Origin: Limnohabitans sp. MORI2 | GTDB taxonomy: Bacteria; Pseudomonadota; Gammaproteobacteria; Burkholderiales; Burkholderiaceae_C | Reading direction: 5' to 3' | Assembly: GCF_027925025.1 (NCBI RefSeq) | Contig: NZ_AP027058.1 | Location: forward strand, 1,302,001-1,366,000 | DNA length: 64,000 nt | In this document: positions 50,085 to 61,594 of the stretch, piece after piece | Layout of the letters: the number at the start of each line of letters is the position of its first letter | Position numbering within the stretch: position 1 is the stretch's first letter | Program-made: the position numbers and the translations under genes | Notes under the pieces: generated by a model | What the model was told of the DNA's origin: nothing | What the model saw: the letters and a program-made list of their open reading frames with translations, nothing else | Databases searched by the model: none

Positions 50085-50429
50085 ATGTCTACACCTACTT
50101 ATCTCGACCTCACCCGCGCCAAAGAATTTGCGTTTGAGGCTGACCAATTGCGTGAATTGGTGGTGACGTTTGAGCAAAGTCTGGTGCAGGAAATGGCTGT
50201 GATCCAAGCGGGTCTGGTAGCGGGCGATGCTTTGAAGGTAGAGCATGCTTTGCACGCCTTGAAAGGCTTTATGCCTTTGTTCGCGACCGAGTCTTTGGCG
50301 CAAGCCATGACAGATCTCTATCAGACCAGCCGTGAGCAGGCTTTGAACGTCACAGGCCCTGTGTTTACTGCATTAGTTCCTAGTTTGGAGGCCTTGTTGG
50401 CCGAAGTTCGCGCTTGGCTCGCCTTATGA
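50085..50429 (+). CDS. Small HPt-like (histidine phosphotransfer) protein
   Basis: 114 residues from the ATG at 50085; an in-frame GTG at 50067 would add six residues. The predicted protein is all-helical and contains 'VEHALHALKGFMPLF', matching the HPt core H-x-L-K-G with His57 as the likely phosphorylated residue. The size fits a stand-alone four-helix HPt domain that passes phosphate between a hybrid kinase and a response regulator. No kinase or regulator is next to it. It lies 28 nt upstream of smc in the same direction. The assignment rests on one motif and the length, so a degenerate or unrelated helical protein is possible. Confidence 0.6.
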   Translation: MSTPTYLDLTRAKEFAFEADQLRELVVTFEQSLVQEMAVIQAGLVAGDALKVEHALHALKGFMPLFATESLAQAMTDLYQTSREQALNVTGPVFTALVPSLEALLAEVRAWLAL

Positions 50430-50457
50430 TTACACCCTCATAAAAAGAGGCTTTTCA

Positions 50458-53400
50458 GTGCGTCTGAATTCAATCAAGTTATCGGGTTTCAAGTCCTTCG
50501 CGGAACCCACCAATTTCATGCTGCCCGGCCAATTGGTCGGCGTGGTGGGCCCCAACGGTTGCGGTAAGTCCAACATCATGGACGCCGTGCGTTGGGTGCT
50601 GGGCGAGTCCAAAGCGTCCGAGCTGCGTGGTGAGTCCATGCAAGACGTGATTTTCAACGGCACGACCACCCGCAAAGCGGCCAGCCGCTCCAGCGTGGAG
50701 CTGGTGTTCAGCAACGAAGACCACCGTGCCGGCGGCCAGTGGAGCCAGTTTCCTGAAATCGCGGTCAAGCGCGTGCTCACGCGCGATGGCGGTTCGAGCT
50801 ACTACATCAACAACCAACCCGTGCGTCGCCGCGACGTGCAAGACGTGTTCTTGGGCACGGGTTTGGGCCCACGCGCTTACGCCATCATTGGCCAAGGCAC
50901 GATCAGCCGCATCATTGAATCCAAGCCCGAAGAACTGCGCTTATTCCTCGAAGAAGCGGCTGGCGTATCTAAGTACAAAGAACGCCGCCGCGAAACTGAA
51001 AACCGCCTGAGCGATACCCGCGAGAACTTGACCCGCGTGGAAGATATCTTGCGCGAGTTGAACGCCAACCTTGAAAAGTTGGAGAAACAAGCTGAAGTGG
51101 CTCAGCGCTACCACGCGCTCAACGCGGATGTGACCTTGAAGCAGCACCAACTGTGGTTCTTGCGCCGTGCTGAGGCCGAAGCCGACCAAGTGGGCATCAA
51201 AACCCAAGCGGACAAAGCGGTGAACGATCTCGAGAGCCGCATTGCCGATTTGCGCCACATCGAAGCTGATCTTGAAACCGTGCGCCAAGCTCACTACGCA
51301 GCGGGCGACCAGGTGAACCAAGCCCAAGGTGCGTTGTACGAAGCCAGCGCCGAAGTGGGCCGCTTAGAAGCGGAGATTCGCTTTGTGGTGGAGGGCCGTC
51401 AGCGCGCCGAAGCCCGCCTGATTCAAATCAAAGAACAAACCGCGCATTGGGCTCTTCAGAGCGAACAAGCGCAGCAAGAGATTGAAAATTTAGCATCCAT
51501 GGCCATGGACGGCGAAGAAAAAGCCGTCATGCTCGCCGCGCAAGTGGAAGAGCAGGCCATGCAACTGCCCGAGCTGGAAGAAGCCTTGCGCATCGCCCAA
51601 CAACGCAGCAATGAGCAACGCTCCAGCGTGGCCCAAGTGCAGCAGCAAATTCAGGTGTTGGCGGCAGACCAACGCAACATCGAAGAACAAAGCCGCAATC
51701 TGCATGCTCGTCAAGAGCGTTTGAGCGCCGACAAAAACGCCTTGGCCGCCCCTGATGAAGTGCGCCTGAACAATCTCAAAGAGCAACTCCAAGAGGCTCA
51801 AGCCCACGCCGAAGTCACGGCTGCGCAACTCGAAGAGCTGCAAGCCAATGTGCCTGTGCTCGACGAAGCACGTCGCGCCGCACAACAGGCTGTGAACGAC
51901 GAACAAGCCAAGCAAGCCGATTTGTCGGCCCGTTTGGAGGCCCTCAAAGCCTTGCAAGAAAAAGTGCAGACCGACGACAAGCTCAAGCCTTGGCTCGCCA
52001 AGCATGGTTTGGACGGTTTGCAAGCCTTGTGGAGCCGCATCCACATCGAAGCGGGTTGGGAAAACGCACTTGAAGCTGCATTGCGTGAGCGCATGGCATC
52101 GCTCGAAGTGTCTCGCTTAGACATCGTGCGCGCCTTCCAAACCGATGCACCACCTGCCAAGTTGGCTTTCTACACACCACCAAGTGCTTCCGCACCCGAG
52201 TCACAAGGTAGCCTGCCTCGCTTGTCTGACCTGTTGCGTTTGAACGATGCAGGCCAAAAAGCCTTGTTGACCGATTGGCTCAACGGCTGCTTCACAGCAC
52301 CGAACCTCGACGAAGCCTTGGCCAAGCGCAGCAGCTTGCAACCAGGACAAGTGATTTATGTGCCGAGCGGCCATGCCATTAGCGCGCACAGCGTGAGCTT
52401 TTATGCGCAAGACAACGAACAGTCTGGCTTGTTGGCCCGCGCCCAAGAAATTGAAAACCTCGACAAGAGCAGCAAGGCCCAAGCCTTCATCGCGGATGAG
52501 GCGCGCAACGCCCTAGTGCGAGCCGAGGCTGCGTACAGCGAATCGTCACAACGCTTGGTGAGCATCCGTGCCGAAGCCACCGCTGCACAAGCCACAGCGC
52601 ATGAGCTGCAAGTGGAGACCTTGCGTCTGAGCCAGTTGGCCGAGCAAACACGCGCGCGTAGCGAGCAAATCAGTGGTGACTTGTCAGAGGTTGAAGCCCA
52701 ATTGGCCGACCTGCAAGAACGCCGCGCCACCGCAGAAGCCCGCTTTGAAGAGCTGGACATGCAACTGGCTGACAGCCAAGAGCGTCATGCCCAGCTAGAC
52801 GAAGCCGTCATCAACGCCGAGCGCCGCTTGAACGACAGCCGCGAACAACAACGCAGCTTGGAACGCCAAGCCCAAGAGGCCCAGTTTGCCCAACGCAGCT
52901 TGGCCACGCGCGAAGCCGAACTCAAACGCATCATCGACACCGCCACGCAACAAGCAGCTTCGGTGTCTGCCGAAGAAGCGCGTGTGCAAGAAGACCTCAC
53001 ACGTTTGACCGATGCAGCCGCACAAGCGGGCTTGCAAAACGCGCTGAACATCAAGATGGAGCGCGAAGCCGCACTGGCTGCCAAACGCAGCGAGTACGAC
53101 GACCTCACCACCAAACTGCGTGCCAGCGACGAACGCCGCTTGCAGCTGGAGCGTGAGTTGGAACCTTTGCGCCAACGCATCACTGACTTCCAACTCAAAG
53201 AGCAAGCCGCGCGTTTGGGCCTCGAGCAATACAGCCAATTGCTGGCCGACGCCGAGGCCGACCTCGAAGCTGTGTCCGCCTCCATCCTCGCCAACAACGT
53301 GCGCTTGGGCGGTTTGCAAGGCGAGATCGACCGCCTGCACCGCGAGATTACCGCCTTGGGCGCTGTGAACTTGGCCGCGTTGGAAGAACTGGCCAGTGCC

Positions 53401-53970
53401 AGCGAACGCAAACAGTTCTTGGATGCGCAAAGCACTGACTTGACCGATGCCATGAACACGCTGGAAGACGCTATTCGCAAGATTGACGCCGAAACCCGCG
53501 AGCTCTTGGGCGGCACCTTCAAGGTCGTGAACGAGCACTTTGGCCGCATGTTCCCAGAGCTCTTTGGCGGTGGCAATGCCAAGTTGGTGATGACCGGCGA
53601 AGAAATTTTGGACTCTGGCGTGCAGGTCATGGCCCAGCCACCCGGCAAGAAAAACCAAACCATTCACTTGCTCTCAGGTGGCGAAAAAGCGCTCACCGCG
53701 ATTGCGTTGGTGTTCGCCATTTTCCAACTCAACCCAGCGCCGTTTTGTTTGCTGGACGAGGTGGACGCGCCACTCGACGACGCCAACACCGAGCGCTACG
53801 CCAAGCTGGTGTCGAGCATGTCCAAAGAAACCCAATTCCTGTTCATCTCGCACAACAAGATTGCGATGGAAATGGCCGAGCAACTCATCGGTGTGACCAT
53901 GCAAGAACAAGGCGTTTCCCGCATTGTGGCGGTGGACATGGAGTCTGCTGTGTCCATGGCGGATGCTTGA
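50458..53970 (+). CDS. smc: Chromosome segregation ATPase SMC
   Basis: 1170 residues, a normal length for bacterial SMC. The N-terminal ATPase half has 'GPNGCGKSNIMDAVRWVLGE' (Walker A, residues 31-39). Two long coiled coils rich in Glu, Gln, Arg and Ala (about 170-500 and 660-1000) flank a hinge ('KPWLAKHGLDGLQALW' ... 'VIYVPSGHAIS'). The C-terminal half has the signature 'LLSGGEKALTAIAL' and Walker B 'FCLLDEVDAPLDDAN'. With ScpA/ScpB it folds and separates chromosomes. The start is GTG at 50458, with AGAGG 9 nt before it. Confidence 0.97.
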   Translation: MRLNSIKLSGFKSFAEPTNFMLPGQLVGVVGPNGCGKSNIMDAVRWVLGESKASELRGESMQDVIFNGTTTRKAASRSSVELVFSNEDHRAGGQWSQFPEIAVKRVLTRDGGSSYYINNQPVRRRDVQDVFLGTGLGPRAYAIIGQGTISRIIESKPEELRLFLEEAAGVSKYKERRRETENRLSDTRENLTRVEDILRELNANLEKLEKQAEVAQRYHALNADVTLKQHQLWFLRRAEAEADQVGIKTQADKAVNDLESRIADLRHIEADLETVRQAHYAAGDQVNQAQGALYEASAEVGRLEAEIRFVVEGRQRAEARLIQIKEQTAHWALQSEQAQQEIENLASMAMDGEEKAVMLAAQVEEQAMQLPELEEALRIAQQRSNEQRSSVAQVQQQIQVLAADQRNIEEQSRNLHARQERLSADKNALAAPDEVRLNNLKEQLQEAQAHAEVTAAQLEELQANVPVLDEARRAAQQAVNDEQAKQADLSARLEALKALQEKVQTDDKLKPWLAKHGLDGLQALWSRIHIEAGWENALEAALRERMASLEVSRLDIVRAFQTDAPPAKLAFYTPPSASAPESQGSLPRLSDLLRLNDAGQKALLTDWLNGCFTAPNLDEALAKRSSLQPGQVIYVPSGHAISAHSVSFYAQDNEQSGLLARAQEIENLDKSSKAQAFIADEARNALVRAEAAYSESSQRLVSIRAEATAAQATAHELQVETLRLSQLAEQTRARSEQISGDLSEVEAQLADLQERRATAEARFEELDMQLADSQERHAQLDEAVINAERRLNDSREQQRSLERQAQEAQFAQRSLATREAELKRIIDTATQQAASVSAEEARVQEDLTRLTDAAAQAGLQNALNIKMEREAALAAKRSEYDDLTTKLRASDERRLQLERELEPLRQRITDFQLKEQAARLGLEQYSQLLADAEADLEAVSASILANNVRLGGLQGEIDRLHREITALGAVNLAALEELASASERKQFLDAQSTDLTDAMNTLEDAIRKIDAETRELLGGTFKVVNEHFGRMFPELFGGGNAKLVMTGEEILDSGVQVMAQPPGKKNQTIHLLSGGEKALTAIALVFAIFQLNPAPFCLLDEVDAPLDDANTERYAKLVSSMSKETQFLFISHNKIAMEMAEQLIGVTMQEQGVSRIVAVDMESAVSMADA

Positions 53971-53985
53971 TAGCAAAATAAAAAC

Positions 53986-57476
<3,491 letters not shown>

Positions 57477-57486
57477 GGGAAACACA

Positions 57487-58023
57487 ATGGCTGTTCGCGA
57501 GATTTTGAAAATGGGCGATGCCCGCTTGTTGCGCATAGCTCAGCCGGTAACTGCATTCAACACGCCTGAGTTGCATGCGTTGCTCAAAGACCTGGACGAC
57601 ACCATGCAAGCCGCCAATGGTGCAGGCCTTGCAGCGCCGCAAATTGGTGTCGATTTGCAAGTGGTGGTGTTTGGCTCGGGCGAGGTCAACCCACGCTACC
57701 CCGATGCGCCGGTGGTGCCTTACACCGTGCTCATCAACCCCGTCCTCACCCCGATTGGGGATGAGGAAGAAGAGGGCTGGGAAGGTTGCTTATCCGTGCC
57801 GGGATTGCGCGGCGTTGTGCCACGTTTCAAACATTTGCGTTACCAAGGTTTTGACGAGACAGGCCAACCCATTGACCGCACGGTAGAGGGCTTTCATGCG
57901 CGGGTGGTGCAGCACGAGTGCGACCACCTGATTGGCAAGCTGTACCCCATGCGGGTGCGTGACTTCTCGCGCTTTGGTTATACCGAGGTGTTGTTTCCGG
58001 GCTTGGATGACGCAGACGATTAA
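57487..58023 (+). CDS. def: Peptide deformylase
   Basis: 178 residues from ATG 57487, chosen because GGGA lies 6 nt upstream and homologues begin '[11 protein letters not shown]'; the longer frame from 57454 would start inside ligA. It removes the formyl group from new polypeptides. All three metal motifs are present: '[11 protein letters not shown]' (45-55), 'EGCLSVPG' (99-106, metal ligand Cys101) and 'HECDH' (143-147, His143, Glu144 and His147). The product acts just before methionine aminopeptidase, whose gene map lies in the next, convergent operon. It is 10 nt downstream of ligA. Confidence 0.95.
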   Translation: MAVREILKMGDARLLRIAQPVTAFNTPELHALLKDLDDTMQAANGAGLAAPQIGVDLQVVVFGSGEVNPRYPDAPVVPYTVLINPVLTPIGDEEEEGWEGCLSVPGLRGVVPRFKHLRYQGFDETGQPIDRTVEGFHARVVQHECDHLIGKLYPMRVRDFSRFGYTEVLFPGLDDADD

Positions 58024-60617
58024 GCCTGCAAGGCGGCCAATAGTTCTGTCTCAATCTCCAGCTGTGCTTTGTTTTGCTGCAAAGCCGCACCGTCAATCAA
58101 GAACGTATCTTCCACCCGCTCGCCCAAGGTGCTGATTTTGGCCAGCAACAAGTTCACCTTGTGGTTGGCCAACACACGCGCCACGCTGTAGAGCAAGCCC
58201 ACACGGTCGCTGGCACTGATGCTGAGCAACCACTTTTGTGCACGCTCGTCAGGTTGCAAAGTCACACGCGGCGCGATGGGGAAGCTCTTCACGCGGCGAG
58301 ATTGGCGGCCTTTGCCAACCGCAGGCAAAGGTTTGGCTTCGTTGATCGCCTCGCTCAAACCAGTTTCCACCAAGTTGATGAGATCACGGTAGTGCTCTTC
58401 AAAATGGCCGCTCACCACTTGGAAGGTGTCCAGCGCGTAGCCATTCGTGGCGGTGTGCACTTTGGCATCCCAAATGCTGAAACCCGCTTGGTCAAAGTAG
58501 CCGCAAATTCGGGCAAACAAATCGGGCTGATCGGGCGAGTACACCATCACTTGCAAGCCTTCGCCCACGGGCGACAAGCGTGCGCGCACGGTCACGCCCA
58601 TAGGCTTGTCTTGCGACTTGGCCACCGACAAGCTGCGCGAGAGCTGGCGGGTGTGCCACGCAATGTCAGCCGCATCGTGGCGCATGAAGTAGCCCACATC
58701 CAAGGTTTCCCACAAATCTTTATGGGCCTCGAACGGCAAGGCATACAAGGCGAGCATGGTGAGGGCTTCGGTCTTGCGTTGCTCCACTGCCGCATCGGCA
58801 TCAGGGGCGCGTCCACCCAGCACACGGGCGGTGTAGCGGTAGAGGTCTTCCAGCAGCTTGCCTTTCCAAGCGTTCCACACCTTGGGGCTGGTGCCGCGAA
58901 TGTCGGCCACGGTGAGCAAATACAAAGCCGTGAGGTTGCGCTCATTACCCACACGCTTGGCGAAGGCTTGAATCACATCGGGGTCGCTCAGGTCTTGCTT
59001 TTGCGCCACATGGCTCATGGTCAAGTGTTCACCCACCAAGAACTCGATGAGCTTGCCGTCTTCTTTGCTCAAGTCATGGTCGCGTGCAAATTTGCGCACT
59101 TCGCCACGGCCGAGTTGCGAGTGGTCCCCGCCACGGCCTTTGGCTATGTCATGGAACAAAGCAGCGGCAAACAAAATCCAAGGCTTGTCCCAGCCGGCCG
59201 CGAGTTGCGAGCAAAACGGATATTCGTGCGCATGCTCGGCCATGAAAAAGCGGCGCACATTGCGCAGCACCATGAGGATGTGTTGGTCTACGGTGTAGAC
59301 GTGAAACAAGTCATGCTGCATTTGCCCCACGATGCGACGGAAAGGCCACAGGTAGCGACCCAGCACCGAGGTTTGGTTCATCAAACGGATGGCGTGCGTC
59401 ATGCCGCTGGGCGCTTGCAAGATGCGCATGAACATCTCACGGTTGGCCGGATCAGCGCGGAACTTGCCGTCCATCAACGTGCGGGCGTTGTACAGCGCAC
59501 GCAGGGTGCGTGCCGATAAGCCGCTGATGCCCACCGTGTTTTCGTACAACCAGAAGGTTTCCAAAATCGCGTGGGGGTTGTTTTGGTAGACGTCGTCGCT
59601 CGTCACTTCAAGCATGCCGGCCTTGTCGGCAAAGCGCTCGTTGATGGGGCGCAAGGTGTGTTGGTTGCTGCTCAGGCGCTCTTCGATGTTGAGCAACAAA
59701 ATTTGGTTGAGCTGCGTCACCGCTTTGGCAGCCCAGTAGTAGCGCTTCATCAGCGCTTCGCTGGCAACGCGGGCGTTGAAGTTGCCTTCATCGTCGTTGC
59801 CCAGCCCCAAGCTCTGCGCCACGGCGTGCTGCATGTCAAACACCAAACGGTCTTCGCGGCGCTTGGCCGCTAAGTGCAAGCGGGTGCGGATGAGGGCCAA
59901 GGCATCTTCATTGCGCTTGAGCTGCTTGACTTCAAAATCGGTGGCCAAGCCTTTGCGTCCCAAACTCTCCCAGCTGTCGCCCAAGCCTGCGGCTTTGGCC
60001 ACCCACAACACCACTTGCAAGTCGCGCAGGCCACCGGGTGATTCTTTGCAGTTTGGCTCCAGCGAATAAGGCGTGTTTTCAAACTTGGCGTGGCGTTGGC
60101 GCATCTCAGCGGTTTTGGCCACAAAGAACGCTTTGGGGTCTAACGCGATCGCGTAATGCTTTTGGAAGGTTTTGAACAGCTTGACGCTGCCCACCAAAAA
60201 ACGCGCTTCCAAGAGCGAGGTTTGCACGGTGATGTCGGCCGAAGCTTCTTGCACGCACTCGGTGACGGTACGCACGCTAGAGCCAATTTCTAAACCTGTG
60301 TCCCAGCAGCTGCCGATGAATTTTTCAATCTGCGCTTTGAGATGCTCGTCTTTTTCAGGCGAAGTGCCATCGGGCATGAGCAAGAGCACATCCACGTCGG
60401 AGTACGGATACAACTCGCCACGGCCATAGCCACCCACTGCAGCGAGGCAAAAGTTGTTGTCAAAGCCTGCCGCGTCCCACAGCGTACGCAAGGTGGTGTC
60501 GGTCATGTTGCACAGCTTGTGCAACAAGTTGTTGACGCTACGAGGGGTGGTTGAGCCGGACGCGGCCAGCAGCAAAGCCGCCTTGTCCTTTCGGTACAGA
60601 TTAGCCAAGGCGTTCAT
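58020..60617 (-). CDS. glnD: Bifunctional PII uridylyltransferase / uridylyl-removing enzyme GlnD
   Basis: 865 residues. It senses glutamine and adds or removes UMP on PII proteins, controlling nitrogen assimilation. Domains in order are a nucleotidyltransferase with '[19 protein letters not shown]' (62-80), a GlnD UR-type HD domain with '[14 protein letters not shown]' (about residues 490-505), and two C-terminal ACT domains ('[20 protein letters not shown]' and '[19 protein letters not shown]'), which bind glutamine. All motifs look intact. It follows map by 9 nt. Its stop codon shares TTAA (58020-58023) with the stop of def on the opposite strand. Confidence 0.96.
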   Translation of the reverse strand: MNALANLYRKDKAALLLAASGSTTPRSVNNLLHKLCNMTDTTLRTLWDAAGFDNNFCLAAVGGYGRGELYPYSDVDVLLLMPDGTSPEKDEHLKAQIEKFIGSCWDTGLEIGSSVRTVTECVQEASADITVQTSLLEARFLVGSVKLFKTFQKHYAIALDPKAFFVAKTAEMRQRHAKFENTPYSLEPNCKESPGGLRDLQVVLWVAKAAGLGDSWESLGRKGLATDFEVKQLKRNEDALALIRTRLHLAAKRREDRLVFDMQHAVAQSLGLGNDDEGNFNARVASEALMKRYYWAAKAVTQLNQILLLNIEERLSSNQHTLRPINERFADKAGMLEVTSDDVYQNNPHAILETFWLYENTVGISGLSARTLRALYNARTLMDGKFRADPANREMFMRILQAPSGMTHAIRLMNQTSVLGRYLWPFRRIVGQMQHDLFHVYTVDQHILMVLRNVRRFFMAEHAHEYPFCSQLAAGWDKPWILFAAALFHDIAKGRGGDHSQLGRGEVRKFARDHDLSKEDGKLIEFLVGEHLTMSHVAQKQDLSDPDVIQAFAKRVGNERNLTALYLLTVADIRGTSPKVWNAWKGKLLEDLYRYTARVLGGRAPDADAAVEQRKTEALTMLALYALPFEAHKDLWETLDVGYFMRHDAADIAWHTRQLSRSLSVAKSQDKPMGVTVRARLSPVGEGLQVMVYSPDQPDLFARICGYFDQAGFSIWDAKVHTATNGYALDTFQVVSGHFEEHYRDLINLVETGLSEAINEAKPLPAVGKGRQSRRVKSFPIAPRVTLQPDERAQKWLLSISASDRVGLLYSVARVLANHKVNLLLAKISTLGERVEDTFLIDGAALQQNKAQLEIETELLAALQA

Positions 60618-60626
60618 CGCGGGTGC

Positions 60627-61439
60627 TTAACAGCAGGTAGTGGTCACAAAGTCGGGCAGGGCGGGGCTGCCTTCAGAGAGGGTCAGCACCTCGTAGCCCG
60701 TGGGCGTGACGAGGATGGTGTGTTCCCACTGGGCGGAGAGCGAGTGGTCGCGTGTGACGATGGTCCAACCGTCGCCCAACTCTTTGATGTCTTTCTTGCC
60801 CGCGTTGATCATGGGCTCGATGGTGAAGGTCATGCCTTCTTGCAATGTTTCGCCAGTGCCGGGCTTGCCGTAGTGCAGCACTTGCGGCTCTTCGTGGAAC
60901 ACCTGGCCAATGCCGTGACCGCAAAACTCGCGCACCACCGAGCAGCCGTTGCTCTCAGCAAAGCGCTGAATGGCAAAGCCAATGTCACCCAAACGTGCAC
61001 CGGGCTTGACCTTGACGATGCCATGCCACATAGCTTCGTAGGTGAGCTTGCACAAACGCTTGGCCGCAATAGAGGCCTCGCCAACGATGAACATGCGGCT
61101 AGTGTCGCCATGCCAGCCGTCTTTGATGACGGTGATGTCGATGTTGACGATGTCGCCTTTTTTCAGCGCCTTGTCATTGGGAATGCCGTGGCATACCTGG
61201 TGGTTGATGGATGTGCAGATCGACTTGGGATAGGGGTTGTTGCCCGATGGGTCGTAGTTCAACGGCGCTGGGATGGCTTTTTGCACATCCACGATGTAGT
61301 CGTGGCACAGCTTGTCCAGCTGGTTGGTCGTCACGCCAGGCACCACATGCGGGGTGAGGAAATCGAGAACTTCGGAGGCCAGCTTGCCCGCGATGCGCAT
61401 GCCTTGTGCGCCTTGGGCGTCTTTGATGGAAATGGTCAT
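60627..61439 (-). CDS. map: Type I methionine aminopeptidase
   Basis: 270 residues from ATG 61439. The frame stays open 21 codons upstream, but homologues begin at 'MTISIKDA'. It removes the initiator methionine after deformylation. The metal and active-site residues are His84 ('QVCHGIP'), Asp101 ('NIDITV'), Asp112 ('HGDTSR'), His175 ('GHGIGQVFHEEP'), Glu208 ('FTIEPM') and Glu239 ('WEHTI'), which align with a constant spacing to the E. coli enzyme. It is the first gene of a map-glnD pair and is divergent from purL. Confidence 0.96.
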   Translation of the reverse strand: MTISIKDAQGAQGMRIAGKLASEVLDFLTPHVVPGVTTNQLDKLCHDYIVDVQKAIPAPLNYDPSGNNPYPKSICTSINHQVCHGIPNDKALKKGDIVNIDITVIKDGWHGDTSRMFIVGEASIAAKRLCKLTYEAMWHGIVKVKPGARLGDIGFAIQRFAESNGCSVVREFCGHGIGQVFHEEPQVLHYGKPGTGETLQEGMTFTIEPMINAGKKDIKELGDGWTIVTRDHSLSAQWEHTILVTPTGYEVLTLSEGSPALPDFVTTTCC

Positions 61440-61594
61440 GGATTGGATTATCCCATCCGCAGCTAAACACCTGCTTCTGGGGCTGAATTGTGTACAAAAC
61501 ACCTTCGGTAGCCACGTAAAATCTAGCCTTTGCCGACCAGCCCCAGTCAGCGGCCCGGCATGAATTGATTTCTGTCTCTATCTCAAGGCCCTCC
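61440..61594. promoter_or_regulatory. Divergent map / purL regulatory region
   Basis: At 155 nt this is the longest non-coding stretch. Reading leftward, GATAAT ends 7 nt before the map ATG, a possible -10 box for a leaderless message. Reading rightward, TAAAAT (61517-61522) is a possible purL -10 without a good -35. A perfect 9-bp inverted repeat, CTGGGGCTG (61477-61485) and CAGCCCCAG (61538-61546), encloses 52 nt between the two start sites. I see no known riboswitch. Confidence 0.4.

Noticed and set aside
58074..59519. 481-codon plus-strand frame opposite glnD, with similar long frames opposite ligA (55566-56774) and the ABC-F gene (44375-45682)
   Set aside because: The opposite strand has complete catalytic motifs of known enzymes. 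These frames show His/Gly/Ala-rich compositions typical of antisense readings.
61440..61502. Longer map start at 61502
   Set aside because: The extra 21 residues include Cys/Arg-rich sequence unlike the family, and 'MTISIKDA' at 61439 fits the homologue start.
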